From: Bacteroides helcogenes P 36-108
GTDB taxonomy: Bacteria; Bacteroidota; Bacteroidia; Bacteroidales; Bacteroidaceae
Reading direction: 5' to 3'
NCBI RefSeq assembly: GCF_000186225.1
Contig: NC_014933.1
Location: 2,914,001 to 2,978,000 of the forward strand
DNA length: 64,000 nucleotides
A program made the position numbers and the translations under genes. Of this stretch, positions 33,601 through 42,422 are shown piece by piece (the first letter of the stretch is position 1; each line of letters opens with the position of its first letter). The notes under the pieces were generated by a model, which saw only the letters and a program-made list of their open reading frames with translations, did no database searches and had not been told where the DNA came from.

Positions 33601-34994
33601 CTATTCTTCACTTTAGAGCGTTTATTAAAAATCCAAAAGAACAGAACTACCATCATAAGACCTGTGATAACCAAAAAAAGCAGTGCATTCAATTGGGTCG
33701 CCTCCTTCTCCAATGCCAGATAGCGGCTTTCCAACTCCTTGTCTTGCCGAGTGTCTTCCAATATGTCCAGATAAATATTACGATTGTAATCCGACTTTTC
33801 CTTCATCCCCAATCCGGCATAAGAAACGCTCAACTGCTCACGAACACGGGAGATCCACTCTGGCACAGTTTTCAATTTATGCTCTATCCATGCCTTTTCG
33901 GCACAAATGGTATCCTTTCTGTCATAAGCTTTCAGCCAGTCTATACTGTCACTACAATTATAATAACGACGATGATGCTCATTCACACATTCCAATGCAG
34001 TTCTCAATGTGTCCAAAGCCTCTTCGTATTTTCCATGCGCATTCAGATACTTGCCGATAGAAACATAAGCTCCCGCAATCTGGTACAAATCATTATATTT
34101 CCGAAATTTCTGCAAAGCCAATTGTCCCAGTCGCATCGGTAATAGAGAATCAACCGGAACTCCCAACTGTTTCAATGCGTGCGGACGCCGATTCAAAAAG
34201 AATTCATAACCATCCGATGAAACCATTAAATTGGCAAGTCCCTGTACCCCGTTTCCTTCAAAATAAGGATATCCTTTCCGTGAAGCCAGATGCCAGGTAG
34301 TATAAAGCTCATCAAACTCACATAACCGCTGCTCATCTGTTGTCTCTCCATCACACAAGGCTGCAGACCCCTTTATATAATGATAATATAGCAATTGATT
34401 GGTATCTGCCGACAGCGCTTCATTTTCGAGCACTTTATTGATATTTGCCACCGCTTCCGGACGCTGTTGCAAATAATAGTAGTAAACGGCCGAAACAATA
34501 TAAAACTCCGACCGGGCATAATTTAGCCGCAAGCGCTCATGTTTGTCCACAAAGAGATTATTGTCTTCGTCTATCCGCTTCATACGCCGCAATGCACTGT
34601 TACGGAAATCATAAAACTCTTTGTTTGAAGCAGTACGCTGGTATATCTTCATCAATCCTATATCGGCAACAAAGAGTTCAAGTTCATTTTTAGTCAGATC
34701 ATATACTTCCTGATGATATTTTACCGCCCCTTCAAAATCCATGTGCATAAAAGCGCAAAAGCCCAAATTATTGCAGGCTTCCGCTTTTCCCGACTTATAC
34801 AGACCTGCTTCATTATAGGCACGTGAGGCAGCATGATAGGATGAATCCAGATTCTTGTAACGATATGTATATGCCACCTGATTTAAGGAATCAATGAGAC
34901 GTACTTCTTTTATGGGAGCTGTGCCCACACACGAAATCATTGCTGTACAAAGCCACAACAAACTTGCTGACAATATTGAAGAATACGGTTTCAC
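30648..34994 (-). CDS. Giant tandem sensor histidine kinase (DUF5112/DUF5113 type)
   Basis: A 1448-residue protein starting at GTG (34,994), with a lipoprotein-like signal (AMISC). First half: TPR-like repeats (about 25-420), a membrane helix (about 440-460, LLFLVITGLMMVVLFFWIF), then a kinase ATPase with N box NTLAENARKY (about 703), DNGYGL and GSGFGL, but no clear phosphoacceptor box before it. Second half: a second lipobox (LGLSSC, Cys842), a shorter sensor region, another membrane helix (about 1000, ILLGIILLFVLLLGYYILYI), a GAF-like part and a His box at H1228 (IKHETAYYPNKI), followed by a degenerate ATPase. The two halves thus seem to complement each other. It lies upstream of the response regulator on the same strand. 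Confidence 0.8.
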   Translation of the reverse strand: MKPYSSILSASLLWLCTAMISCVGTAPIKEVRLIDSLNQVAYTYRYKNLDSSYHAASRAYNEAGLYKSGKAEACNNLGFCAFMHMDFEGAVKYHQEVYDLTKNELELFVADIGLMKIYQRTASNKEFYDFRNSALRRMKRIDEDNNLFVDKHERLRLNYARSEFYIVSAVYYYYLQQRPEAVANINKVLENEALSADTNQLLYYHYIKGSAALCDGETTDEQRLCEFDELYTTWHLASRKGYPYFEGNGVQGLANLMVSSDGYEFFLNRRPHALKQLGVPVDSLLPMRLGQLALQKFRKYNDLYQIAGAYVSIGKYLNAHGKYEEALDTLRTALECVNEHHRRYYNCSDSIDWLKAYDRKDTICAEKAWIEHKLKTVPEWISRVREQLSVSYAGLGMKEKSDYNRNIYLDILEDTRQDKELESRYLALEKEATQLNALLFLVITGLMMVVLFFWIFNKRSKVKNRLHLHRLQEMLDICQQIMSSIPSDAEMEEEVVDAIQTAVAPKMEELFGMKNVRIVNRQLVLPQRMRKDELAMMKIVNPYIQWALDNGMTSISLGDERRRLEKQRYVHERHIAENKRQNLIKKSCMSIVNGIYPYIDRIINEVHKLNEKGFINDESIKEGKYQYIDELVTTINEYNDILALWIKMKQGVLSLNIETFELNDLFDLLRKGNRAFEMKQQHLEIIPTDAWVKADKALTLFMINTLAENARKYTGWGGVVKVYARSFEDYVEISVEDNGYGLSVEDVSRIVGEKVYDSKDIGMDSAIDQEELRKNKGSGFGLMNCRGIIEKYRKTSDLFKICLFDVESVLGKGSRFYFRLPKGVRNVLTVLCLVLSLGLSSCGKTVENTTGVMASDSVVSAERNEYETLLDIASDFANNAYYSNIEGNYEQALLFADSAIYYLNAHYEKYALSPHRFMTLTGDGPSAELDWWNEMFNSDFHVILDIRNEAAVAFLALKQWNDYSYNNAAYTTLYKLLGEDQSLEEYCRLLERSTNNKLVGILLGIILLFVLLLGYYILYIRKRLVNRWNLEQVLEINKQVSGASLPPVSDTDEACQREEDILKYIPQQIVNSAFDAVNELLSIDRLGIAVYNEDMCRLEYASNPPEEQLEAEPYRKGFVQCCFEKQAYLAENGRQALPLVVEAGSASFCVGVLYLERREGTEQESDRLLLELTARYVAAVIFNSVVRLATKYRDIEAAQDEVRRASRGDSLLHVQNMVLDNCLSTIKHETAYYPNKIKQLIGKLRSGQFAAVEEQETVAAIGELIEYYKGIFTILSSCASRQLEEVTFRRTIVPVSELMNAAEKYFRKRNKDNRQRVLLRTEGLDESVIGDLNQLNFLLENLIDEALSVSAEGEISLSAAVDGAYIRFLFTDTRREKTREELNQLFYPNLARMITSEKGELHGTEYLVCKQIIREHDEFAGCRGCRINAEPDENGGYTVYFTIPRKRK

Positions 34995-35048
34995 AAAGCA
35001 AAGCTACAAATAAATCCGGGAACTAAAAATGTTTTTTCTACAATAAGT

Positions 35049-35081
35049 CTTGTGTTATGTAATGGGAAATTCATACCTTTG
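35049..35081 (+). promoter_or_regulatory. prs promoter
   Basis: CTTG, 21 bases, TACCTTTG (-7 box 35,074-35,081), 37 bases before the prs ATG. It is divergent from the sensor-kinase gene. Confidence 0.7.
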
Positions 35082-35118
35082 CATGCAAATTAACAAATAG
35101 GTAACATCTATTACACAA

Positions 35119-36057
35119 ATGAGCGAAAAAGCACCCTTTATGGTATTCTCCGGAACAAACTCGAGATACCTGGCAGAAAAAATCTGCGCCAGCCTTGATT
35201 GCCCTCTGGGAAAAATGAACATCACCCATTTTGCCGATGGTGAGTTCGCGGTTTCTTATGAGGAATCAATCCGTGGCGCGCATGTATTCCTGGTTCAATC
35301 AACCTTTCCTAATTCTGACAATTTAATGGAACTGTTGCTAATGATTGATGCAGCCAAAAGAGCGTCAGCAAAAAGTATCGTGGCCGTTATCCCGTATTTT
35401 GGCTGGGCACGTCAGGACAGAAAAGACAAGCCTCGTGTATCCATCGGCGCCAAGTTGGTTGCCGATTTGCTTTCCGTGGCAGGCATCGACCGTTTAATTA
35501 CAATGGATCTCCATGCCGACCAAATTCAGGGCTTCTTCGATATTCCGGTGGATCACCTTTATGCATCAGCAGTGTTCCTCCCCTATATTGAATCTTTAAA
35601 ATTAGAAAACCTGGTAATAGCCACTCCGGACGTTGGTGGTTCAAAGCGTGCCAGCACTTTCTCCAAATATCTCGGCGTACCATTGGTATTATGCAACAAG
35701 ACACGTGAAAAAGCCAATGTCGTTGCCACCATGCAGATTATCGGTGACGTGCAAGACAAAAATGTTGTATTGGTTGATGATATTGTAGATACAGCCGGAA
35801 CAATTACCAAAGCAGCAAACATCATGCTGGAAGCAGGAGCAAAATCTGTTCGCGCTATTGCCAGCCATTGTGTTATGTCTGATCCCGCTTCTTTCCGTGT
35901 TCAAGAATCCGGTTTAACGGAGATGGTATTCACCGACAGCATCCCCTACTCTAAGAAATGTGCCAAAGTTAAACAACTAAGCATAGCCGATATGTTTGCA
36001 GAGACAATCAAGCGAGTTATGAATAATGAATCAATCAGTTCACAATATATAATTTAA
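35119..36057 (+). CDS. prs: Ribose-phosphate pyrophosphokinase
   Basis: A 312-residue enzyme that makes PRPP from ribose 5-phosphate and ATP, feeding purine, pyrimidine, histidine and NAD synthesis in the cytoplasm. The signature DLHADQIQGFFDIPVDHL and the PRPP-binding loop VLVDDIVDTAGTI are present, as is the N-terminal PYFGWARQDRK region. Length is normal for the family. It has its own promoter, and a strong hairpin follows. Confidence 0.97.
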   Translation: MSEKAPFMVFSGTNSRYLAEKICASLDCPLGKMNITHFADGEFAVSYEESIRGAHVFLVQSTFPNSDNLMELLLMIDAAKRASAKSIVAVIPYFGWARQDRKDKPRVSIGAKLVADLLSVAGIDRLITMDLHADQIQGFFDIPVDHLYASAVFLPYIESLKLENLVIATPDVGGSKRASTFSKYLGVPLVLCNKTREKANVVATMQIIGDVQDKNVVLVDDIVDTAGTITKAANIMLEAGAKSVRAIASHCVMSDPASFRVQESGLTEMVFTDSIPYSKKCAKVKQLSIADMFAETIKRVMNNESISSQYII

Positions 36058-36065
36058 GAATAAAA

Positions 36066-36099
36066 GAAGGCTGCGCAATTTTTGGATTGCGCAGCCTTT
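36066..36099. terminator. Bidirectional terminator between prs and the MORN gene
   Basis: Stem AAGGCTGCGCAAT / ATTGCGCAGCCTT followed by T-rich sequence on both strands; it serves the convergent prs and MORN-repeat genes. Confidence 0.85.
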
Positions 36100-36116
36100 C
36101 ATTTTATTTTTTATTT

Positions 36117-37280
36117 TTAGTTGGCTTCAAGTTTTCCCATTTTGTATGTCCCTTTCCGGATCACTTTCCCATTCTTATCAGTTTCTACAAAAGGACCGTG
36201 TCTCTTACCCTGTTTAAAGAATCCTTCATAGCGGTTACCATTTTTATCCTCCTGAATTCCACTGCCTTCTTCCATACCATTTACAAATCCGCCTTTATAT
36301 TTAGTTCCGTCAGTCAATATTAAAGTACCCTGACCGCTGAACTTATTATCTTTCCATTCACCATCATAAGAATCACCGACATTCCATTTATAAACACCTT
36401 GTCCGTCGCGCTGATTATCTTTCCACTCACCATCATATACGGCGCCGCTTGCCCATGTAAAGATACCATGTCCTTCTTGTTTGCCATCTCTAAACTGGCC
36501 AACGTATTTATTACCGCTTGCATGATAGTATATGCCTTCTCCGGTGCGTTCACCCTGTACATAGGAACCCTCATAACGGTCGCCTGTATGAAAGAAGTAA
36601 ATCCCCTTTCCATGCTGCATATCATCCACCCAATCTCCTACATACTTATCACCGTTGGCATATTCGAAAGTGCCTTTGCCATCACGAACATCATTTTTCC
36701 ATTGTCCTTCATACTTACTTCCGTCATTCCAAGTCAGCTTCCCTTTACCATTCTTCTTGTCATTTTTCCAAAAGCCTACGTATTTGGAACCGTTTTTCCA
36801 AGTATATGTCCCTTGACCTTCACGTTTGTCATTTTCCCAATCGCCCTCGTAGCTATCACCGTTATAATAGTACATTATGCCCTTACCATGTTGGTAATCC
36901 TGAAACCACATACCGTCATAGCGATTATTATTCATGAAGTAATAAATGCCTTTGCCATGCTGCTGATCCTGATACCATTGCCCTTCATACTTCTCACCAT
37001 CAGTAAACATATAAGTACCATAGCCTTCACGCTTTCCTTTTACATACTCCCCCTCATATACATCACCATTTTTAAAGACCGTTTTTCCCCTTCCATAAGG
37101 TTTACGCCCTCTCATTTCACCGGTATATACACTACCGTCTTTAAATGTATATGTTCCTATGTTTATCTCTGAAGAGAATGTACTTTTAACCTTGTCAAAA
37201 AAGCCGCTTTTTTTTTCCTGAGCAACAGTTCCGCTTTCACAGATAAAAGCGAAAACAAGTGCAGTATATAGATATTTCAT
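36117..37280 (-). CDS. Secreted MORN-repeat protein
   Basis: A 387-residue protein with a signal peptide (MKYLYTALVFAFICESGTVA) and about a dozen MORN repeats of 23 residues from about residue 45 on (for example GDKYVGDWVDDMQHGKGIYF; NGSKYVGFWKNDKKNGKGKL). MORN repeats build elongated beta hairpin arrays and often bind lipids or partner proteins; the role in Bacteroides is unknown. A promoter -7 box (TATCTTTG on the minus strand, 37,351-37,358) lies about 70 bases upstream, so it is transcribed alone. Confidence 0.9.
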   Translation of the reverse strand: MKYLYTALVFAFICESGTVAQEKKSGFFDKVKSTFSSEINIGTYTFKDGSVYTGEMRGRKPYGRGKTVFKNGDVYEGEYVKGKREGYGTYMFTDGEKYEGQWYQDQQHGKGIYYFMNNNRYDGMWFQDYQHGKGIMYYYNGDSYEGDWENDKREGQGTYTWKNGSKYVGFWKNDKKNGKGKLTWNDGSKYEGQWKNDVRDGKGTFEYANGDKYVGDWVDDMQHGKGIYFFHTGDRYEGSYVQGERTGEGIYYHASGNKYVGQFRDGKQEGHGIFTWASGAVYDGEWKDNQRDGQGVYKWNVGDSYDGEWKDNKFSGQGTLILTDGTKYKGGFVNGMEEGSGIQEDKNGNRYEGFFKQGKRHGPFVETDKNGKVIRKGTYKMGKLEAN

Positions 37281-37350
37281 TAGGTATTAAAGTTTACATT
37301 ATTAAATAAAAACAATGCAAAATGTTACACTGCTCTCAACGTCGTATGCA

Positions 37351-37358
37351 CAAAGATA
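37351..37358 (-). promoter_or_regulatory. -7 box of the MORN-repeat gene
   Basis: TATCTTTG on the minus strand, about 70 bases upstream of the ATG; the -33 box is poor. Confidence 0.5.
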
Positions 37359-37396
37359 CAATTTATCTATTAAAACAACACGGTAGTTTACGCTTT

Positions 37397-38686
37397 TTAT
37401 GACATTTTTTTGCCGGACACGACTTCTTTTAATTTCTCTTTGCATAAATGCCGCCCGGCAAGTTCCCGGATATCCTCCGGCATAATTTCTTTTATGGCAT
37501 TCAGAGCATCCGCAAAGTAAGAGTCCGCCAGTCCTGACGCTTGGGCAAAAATCCATGCATCCGCCAATGAAAATGCCGATTCATAACTTCGACACATCTC
37601 CCCTAACATATAATTCTTCACCATAGAAAGCTCTGCGTCAGAAACCAACTCATTCTGCAGACGGTCTATCTCATGATAAACCTCACTGATCAGAGGTTCT
37701 ACAAACTCATTGGTGGTTTCAGCACTGACTGTCAGCAAACCTTCTCCGGGATAAGGTATGATTCCTGCAGAAATGCCATAGGTATATCCTTTATCTTCAC
37801 GGATATTAGACATCAGACGACTTCCGAAATAGCCTCCGAACAGAGTAACCAGCACGCGTACTTTCAAATAATCAGGGTGATTGTTTCCAAGAGAAAGTAT
37901 TCCCATGCGAACCGCACTTTGCAAAGTATCGGGACGCTCTATGAAAATCCTTTTTTCCATAGAAGTGACTGAAAAGTGCTTTTTCTTTTCAGGCCTGCGA
38001 AAGTCCGTACCAAAAGGTATGTCTCCAAAAAGAGTCTCAATCATGCGAATGCATCCATCCGTCACCTTACCCGACAAATAAATGGTACAATCATCCGAAT
38101 GGTAGTATCGGGTATAAAAATCATGCAATACCGAAGGATTGATACGGCGATAGTCTTCTTCCTGCACCAGACGCCCACAGGGATGTTGATCGCCATATAC
38201 AGCCTTTACTAATCCGCGATGTGCCAGGAAATCCACTTTGGAAGTATTAACGGTGAACTGCTGGATATTATTATCAATAAGCACTCCCAATTCTTTTTCC
38301 GGAAATAGCGGTTCCTTTATTATAGATTCCAGCACCTCCAACGTTTCAGGCAAATATTTGTTCAGTGAGTAAAGTGTGACATAAGCGTGTTCCGATGCAC
38401 TGGACAATTCCAGCCAGGCTCCATAATAATCCAGCTTCTCCGCTATTTCAGCAGCCGTATAACGGCGAGTACCTTCGCGCAACATACGGTTTGTAAACAA
38501 AGCCTGCAATGGCTGGGTTTGCTGCCATCTTCCTCCTTCTATCAAAAAATCAATACGTACTACTTCACTGTCTCCTACATTGAGTATATTCAGGAGTATT
38601 CCATTGGGTAGCACTATGCGTTCAGGCATCTGTATGCTCAATTGCTCCGGTTCAAGAATTTTGGGTTGAATGGTTCTATTTAACAT
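37397..38686 (-). CDS. M16-family peptidase-like protein lacking the zinc motif
   Basis: A 429-residue single M16 unit. The zinc site HxxEH is absent: where it should be, the sequence reads QALFTNRMLREGTRRYTAAE. The C-terminal half keeps the M16 arginine/tyrosine loop (SRLMSNIREDKGYTYGISAG), typical of non-catalytic subunits such as PqqG/YmxG-like partners. No signal peptide, so it is cytoplasmic. It follows kdsB by 25 bases and is the last gene of the PBP1A-folK-kdsB group. It may have lost protease activity or need a partner encoded elsewhere. Confidence 0.85.
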   Translation of the reverse strand: MLNRTIQPKILEPEQLSIQMPERIVLPNGILLNILNVGDSEVVRIDFLIEGGRWQQTQPLQALFTNRMLREGTRRYTAAEIAEKLDYYGAWLELSSASEHAYVTLYSLNKYLPETLEVLESIIKEPLFPEKELGVLIDNNIQQFTVNTSKVDFLAHRGLVKAVYGDQHPCGRLVQEEDYRRINPSVLHDFYTRYYHSDDCTIYLSGKVTDGCIRMIETLFGDIPFGTDFRRPEKKKHFSVTSMEKRIFIERPDTLQSAVRMGILSLGNNHPDYLKVRVLVTLFGGYFGSRLMSNIREDKGYTYGISAGIIPYPGEGLLTVSAETTNEFVEPLISEVYHEIDRLQNELVSDAELSMVKNYMLGEMCRSYESAFSLADAWIFAQASGLADSYFADALNAIKEIMPEDIRELAGRHLCKEKLKEVVSGKKMS

Positions 38687-38711
38687 CCTCTAAGAAGTAT
38701 CTGATTAATTA

Positions 38712-39470
38712 TCATTCAGAACTTTGACTCTTCAGAAATATTTCCGCACGTTCCAAATCTTGCGGAGTATCAATGCCTATAGTTTCCACCTCTGTAATTC
38801 CGGCTTTGATTGTATAGCCGTTTTCCAGCCAACGCAATTGTTCCAATGACTCCGCCAGTTCAAGTGAAGACTGAGGAAGAGATGTGATTTCTCGCAGCAC
38901 CTCTACACGATAAGCATACAAGCCTATATGTTTATAATAAACATGATTCTTCAACCAATCCCTTTTTTCGGCATTACGCTGATAAGGAATAATGGAACGG
39001 CTGAAATATAATGCATTCATGTTTTTATTCAGCACCACTTTCGGAGAATTCATATTTTCCAGAACATCAAAATCGGCTCCGGCTTCAAAAGGCTTCACCA
39101 ATGTAGCTATATCAGTGGCAGGATCATCAAAACAAGCCATGATTGCCTGTAACTGTGAAAACCGGATAAAAGGTTCATCTCCCTGTATATTTAGCACGAC
39201 ATCAAACCGACCGCCTATTTTTAAATAGGCTTCATAGCAGCGGTCAGTTCCACTTTTGTGATTTATGGAAGTCATCACCACTTTTCCGCCGAAAGCCTTT
39301 ACCGCAGCCTCAATGCGTTCATCGTCCGTAGCGACATAAGCGTCGTCCAAAATGCCAGACACTTGCTCATAAACCCGTTGTATCACAGTCTTTCCACCCA
39401 ACACAGCCAACGGTTTGGCCGGAAAACGCGTTGATGCGTAACGGGCAGGTATAATTCCTAAAAACTTCAT
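38712..39470 (-). CDS. kdsB: 3-deoxy-manno-octulosonate cytidylyltransferase
   Basis: A 252-residue enzyme that activates Kdo as CMP-Kdo for lipid A-core synthesis. The true start is the ATG at 39,470 (MKFLGIIPARYASTRFPAKP); the longer frame to 39,527 overlaps the gene upstream. Family motifs: the IPARY-x-S-x-R-x-P-x-KPL nucleotide loop, VATDDERIEAAV, NIQGDEPF and the C-terminal TVETIGIDTPQDLE. It lies between a FolK-like gene and an M16-like gene, probably in one operon. Confidence 0.96.
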   Translation of the reverse strand: MKFLGIIPARYASTRFPAKPLAVLGGKTVIQRVYEQVSGILDDAYVATDDERIEAAVKAFGGKVVMTSINHKSGTDRCYEAYLKIGGRFDVVLNIQGDEPFIRFSQLQAIMACFDDPATDIATLVKPFEAGADFDVLENMNSPKVVLNKNMNALYFSRSIIPYQRNAEKRDWLKNHVYYKHIGLYAYRVEVLREITSLPQSSLELAESLEQLRWLENGYTIKAGITEVETIGIDTPQDLERAEIFLKSQSSE

Positions 39471-39519
39471 TTCAAATATTGTTTTAGCCCCCGTTTCCTG
39501 AGGGAAGATATTTATTTGT

Positions 39520-39900
39520 CTAACCACAATTGTCCGGCGAGAGTTGCTTCAGACCACGTACTATATAATCACGCTTCAAATCCTCCGGCTTGTATATTAC
39601 AGAATCACATGAAAGTAAATCAATATCCAAGCGGACGATTTCCTGTTTTTTTTCTTCGGCAGTTCTTCCGGCTTCTCGTTCGATAGCTTTCAGCAGAGAA
39701 ATAATCTCTTTTGCCTGACAATCGGAAACAAAACGCGCCACCTGATTGGAAAACAGATATGAATGATGAAGAAACAAAGGCTCCGTTTCTTCTTCCACCG
39801 AAAAACAAATATCCGGAAACAACTCCGACAATCGTCTGCGCGCCAAAGCCAAATTGTCTTTCCGATGCTTGTTGCTGCCTATGCTGATGGTATAAATCAT
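39520..39900 (-). CDS. FolK-like (HPPK) protein, short form
   Basis: A 126-residue protein with hydroxymethyldihydropterin pyrophosphokinase features: the start SIGSNKHRKDNLALARRRL, the region EREAGRTAEEKK and the acidic motif VRLDIDLLSCDSV (DxD of HPPK). It is shorter than typical FolK (about 160), and the C-terminal part after DIDLL is short. It may be a divergent HPPK or an enzyme with another job in Bacteroides. It lies between PBP1A and kdsB in the same direction. Confidence 0.7.
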   Translation of the reverse strand: MIYTISIGSNKHRKDNLALARRRLSELFPDICFSVEEETEPLFLHHSYLFSNQVARFVSDCQAKEIISLLKAIEREAGRTAEEKKQEIVRLDIDLLSCDSVIYKPEDLKRDYIVRGLKQLSPDNCG

Positions 39901-39943
39901 TTCTTAAATAATAACAGGTGGTGATTTGCACAATTATAATTCA

Positions 39944-42271
39944 TTAATTAAATAAATCATCCAGCCCTTCCGGCGACTCCTCTGTTGAGCTGTCGCTACC
40001 TTCTGGATTGTCCTTGCACGGGTCAAAGCCCTCAGGCAACTGAAACGTCTCTTTTTCATCATAACCCAAAGATTTGTCTCCAAGAACTTTCACCATATAT
40101 TTAGCCCAGATCGGAAGCGCCATAGAAGCCCCTTGCCCATGAACCATCCTGTCAAAATGAATATCACGGTCTTCACCACCGACCCAACATCCCGAAACCA
40201 ACGAGGGAGTGAAACCCATGAACCAGCCGTCGGCATTTTCATTGGTAGTCCCCGTCTTACCTCCCATATCAGCTTTAACACCCAAGCGACGAACGCGTCC
40301 ACCTGTACCTTCATTAATGACTGCACGCAGCATCACCAACATCTTATAAGCACTGGATACACTGATAACCTCTTGCATTTCGGGTGAAAAAGTCGCCAAG
40401 ACATTACCTTCGTTATCTTCTATACGAGTAACAAACAGCGGGGCAGTACGAATTCCCTTATTCGGGAATGCCGTATAAGCACTGACCATCTCACCCACCG
40501 ACACCTCACAAGGGCCCAGGCAGAGAGAAATGGAAGGTACTATCGCACGATTACGGACACCGAAGTTGTGCACCAAACGTTTCAGTTCATAAGGATTCAG
40601 TTTACTCATCAAACGGGCAGTAATCCAGTTATCCGAATATGCCAAAGCCCACTTCAGTGTTACCATTTCTCCATATCGTTTCTTATTATCGTTACGCGGA
40701 TTCCAAGGTGTACCGTTTTCATCAAAGTCCTGGAACTCTACATGCCGCATCTCGTCGCAAGGAGAAAAGCCATTCTCCATAGCCAGCGAATACACATAAG
40801 GCTTCATAGTAGAACCAATTTGCCGACGTCCCACCATTGCCATGTCATACTTAAAGTAGTTATGATTAGGTCCCCCCACATAAGCTTTTACGTGTCCGTT
40901 GCGCGGATCCATCGACATGAATCCGGCACGCAGATAAAACTTATAATATCTGATGGAATCCATGGGTGTCATCACCGTGTCCTTTTCACCATTCCAACTG
41001 AACACTGACATTTCTTCGGGCGTATTGAATGCCTTTCTGATTTCTGACTCGGAAGCTCCACCATTTTTCATCGAGCGATAGCGATCGGACTGCTTCATGG
41101 CACGATCCAAAATGCCATTCACCTGCTCCAGAGTTATCGCGTTGGAATAAGGCGCCTTTCTGGCCCCTTTCTTTTCATTGAAAAAGTAACCTTGTAGCTC
41201 CTTCAGATGCTCTGTAACGGCATCTTCCGCATATTTCTGCATACGAGAATCAATTGTCGTATAAATTTTCAATCCATCCGTATATAGATTGTATTTACTG
41301 CCGTCTTTCTTGTGATTTTTTTCGCACCATCCATACAGTGGATTATTTTCCCAGTCAAGTGAATCTTCGTAATATTTCTGCATTTGCCAGCCGCGATAAT
41401 CACTTTTATCCGGCTTCTTGGCAGTCAGCACACCACGCAAATATTCACGGAAGTATGTTGCCAACCCTTCATTATGATCTACACGGTTATACTTCAATTT
41501 CAGAGGTAATTTTTGCAACGAATCACACTCTTCTTCTGTGATATATCCGGCTTTCCTCATCTGGTCAAGCACCACATTGCGTCTTCCGCGTGAGCGTTCA
41601 TTATAGCGAACAGGATTATATAGTGAAGGATTTTTGCACATTCCTATCAGTGTGGCAGCCTCCTCAATCTTTAAATTCCTCGGTTCACAGCCGAAGTATG
41701 TAAAAGCCGCAGTCTTGATACCTACGGCATTGTTCAGAAAATCAAATTTATTGAGGTACATCGTAAGTATTTCCTCTTTCGTGTAGTAGCGCTCCAGCTT
41801 TACGGCAATTACCCATTCAATAGGCTTTTGGAAAAGACGCTCTACCGCATTGTCCGCACTGGGAGAATAAAGCTGTTTGGAGAGTTGCTGTGTAATGGTG
41901 CTGCCTCCCCCTGCATTTTTCTGCATAAACACACCACGCTTTACCACTGCGCGGAACAACGCTTTGACATCAATTCCCGAATGTTCGGCAAAACGCACAT
42001 CCTCCGTAGCAATCAAAGCATTTATTGCATTTTCAGACAAGTCATTATATCCCACGAACACACGATTCTCCTTGCTGTAAGAGTACGTGCCCAGCACCTG
42101 TCCGTCTTCAGACAGCACCTCTGTGGCAAATTTATAATGCGGATTTTCCAAATCTTCTACCGGGGGCATATAGCCTATCCAGCCTTTGGCTATCGAAAAG
42201 AATATAATAACACCTACCAACGCCACCAGCGCAATGAAAATCCAAAGGATTTTGACGATTTTTCTAATCAT
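39944..42271 (-). CDS. mrcA: Penicillin-binding protein 1A (bifunctional transglycosylase/transpeptidase)
   Basis: A 775-residue membrane-anchored peptidoglycan synthase. An N-terminal membrane helix (about 8-28), then GT51 with EDVRFAEHSGID (catalytic Glu) and GGSTITQQLSKQLYS, then a transpeptidase domain with S487-T-M-K (GRRQIGSTMKPYVYSLAMEN), SDN (LAYSDNW) and KTG (GGKTGTTNENADGWFMGFTP). The C-terminus is acidic. It polymerises glycan strands and cross-links peptides in the periplasm. First gene of the folK-kdsB-M16 group; a -7 box (TACCTTTG) lies at 42,304-42,311. Confidence 0.95.
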   Translation of the reverse strand: MIRKIVKILWIFIALVALVGVIIFFSIAKGWIGYMPPVEDLENPHYKFATEVLSEDGQVLGTYSYSKENRVFVGYNDLSENAINALIATEDVRFAEHSGIDVKALFRAVVKRGVFMQKNAGGGSTITQQLSKQLYSPSADNAVERLFQKPIEWVIAVKLERYYTKEEILTMYLNKFDFLNNAVGIKTAAFTYFGCEPRNLKIEEAATLIGMCKNPSLYNPVRYNERSRGRRNVVLDQMRKAGYITEEECDSLQKLPLKLKYNRVDHNEGLATYFREYLRGVLTAKKPDKSDYRGWQMQKYYEDSLDWENNPLYGWCEKNHKKDGSKYNLYTDGLKIYTTIDSRMQKYAEDAVTEHLKELQGYFFNEKKGARKAPYSNAITLEQVNGILDRAMKQSDRYRSMKNGGASESEIRKAFNTPEEMSVFSWNGEKDTVMTPMDSIRYYKFYLRAGFMSMDPRNGHVKAYVGGPNHNYFKYDMAMVGRRQIGSTMKPYVYSLAMENGFSPCDEMRHVEFQDFDENGTPWNPRNDNKKRYGEMVTLKWALAYSDNWITARLMSKLNPYELKRLVHNFGVRNRAIVPSISLCLGPCEVSVGEMVSAYTAFPNKGIRTAPLFVTRIEDNEGNVLATFSPEMQEVISVSSAYKMLVMLRAVINEGTGGRVRRLGVKADMGGKTGTTNENADGWFMGFTPSLVSGCWVGGEDRDIHFDRMVHGQGASMALPIWAKYMVKVLGDKSLGYDEKETFQLPEGFDPCKDNPEGSDSSTEESPEGLDDLFN

Positions 42272-42303
42272 ATTCCAGCTTTAATCAAGAATCAATAATG
42301 TGG

Positions 42304-42311
42304 CAAAGGTA
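42304..42311 (-). promoter_or_regulatory. -7 box upstream of mrcA
   Basis: TACCTTTG on the minus strand, about 33 bases from the ATG; the -33 box is weak. Confidence 0.6.
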
Positions 42312-42334
42312 TGGAATTATATTTTATCTGCCAT

Positions 42335-42380
42335 AAAAAAAACGCTGAAACCACTTACAAATAATAAGTAGTTTCAGCGT
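42335..42380 (-). terminator. Terminator of the capsule operon
   Basis: Perfect-core stem ACGCTGAAACCACTTA / TAAGTAGTTTCAGCGT (one mismatch) with a 7-base loop; read leftward it is followed by a run of T (complement of CCATAAAAAAAA). It lies 43 bases after the aminotransferase stop and ends the 17-kb capsule transcript. Confidence 0.88.
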
Positions 42381-42422
42381 AGGCATTCACTGCACGGCTA
42401 TAATGCCGATACTATGCATTTT

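Noticed and set aside
33558..34142. 194-codon plus-strand ORF
   Set aside because: Antisense to the tandem sensor kinase, which has clear domains in the other strand.
36399..37172. Long hydrophobic ORF on the plus strand
   Set aside because: It is the antisense shadow of the MORN repeats, whose regular composition keeps the opposite frame open.
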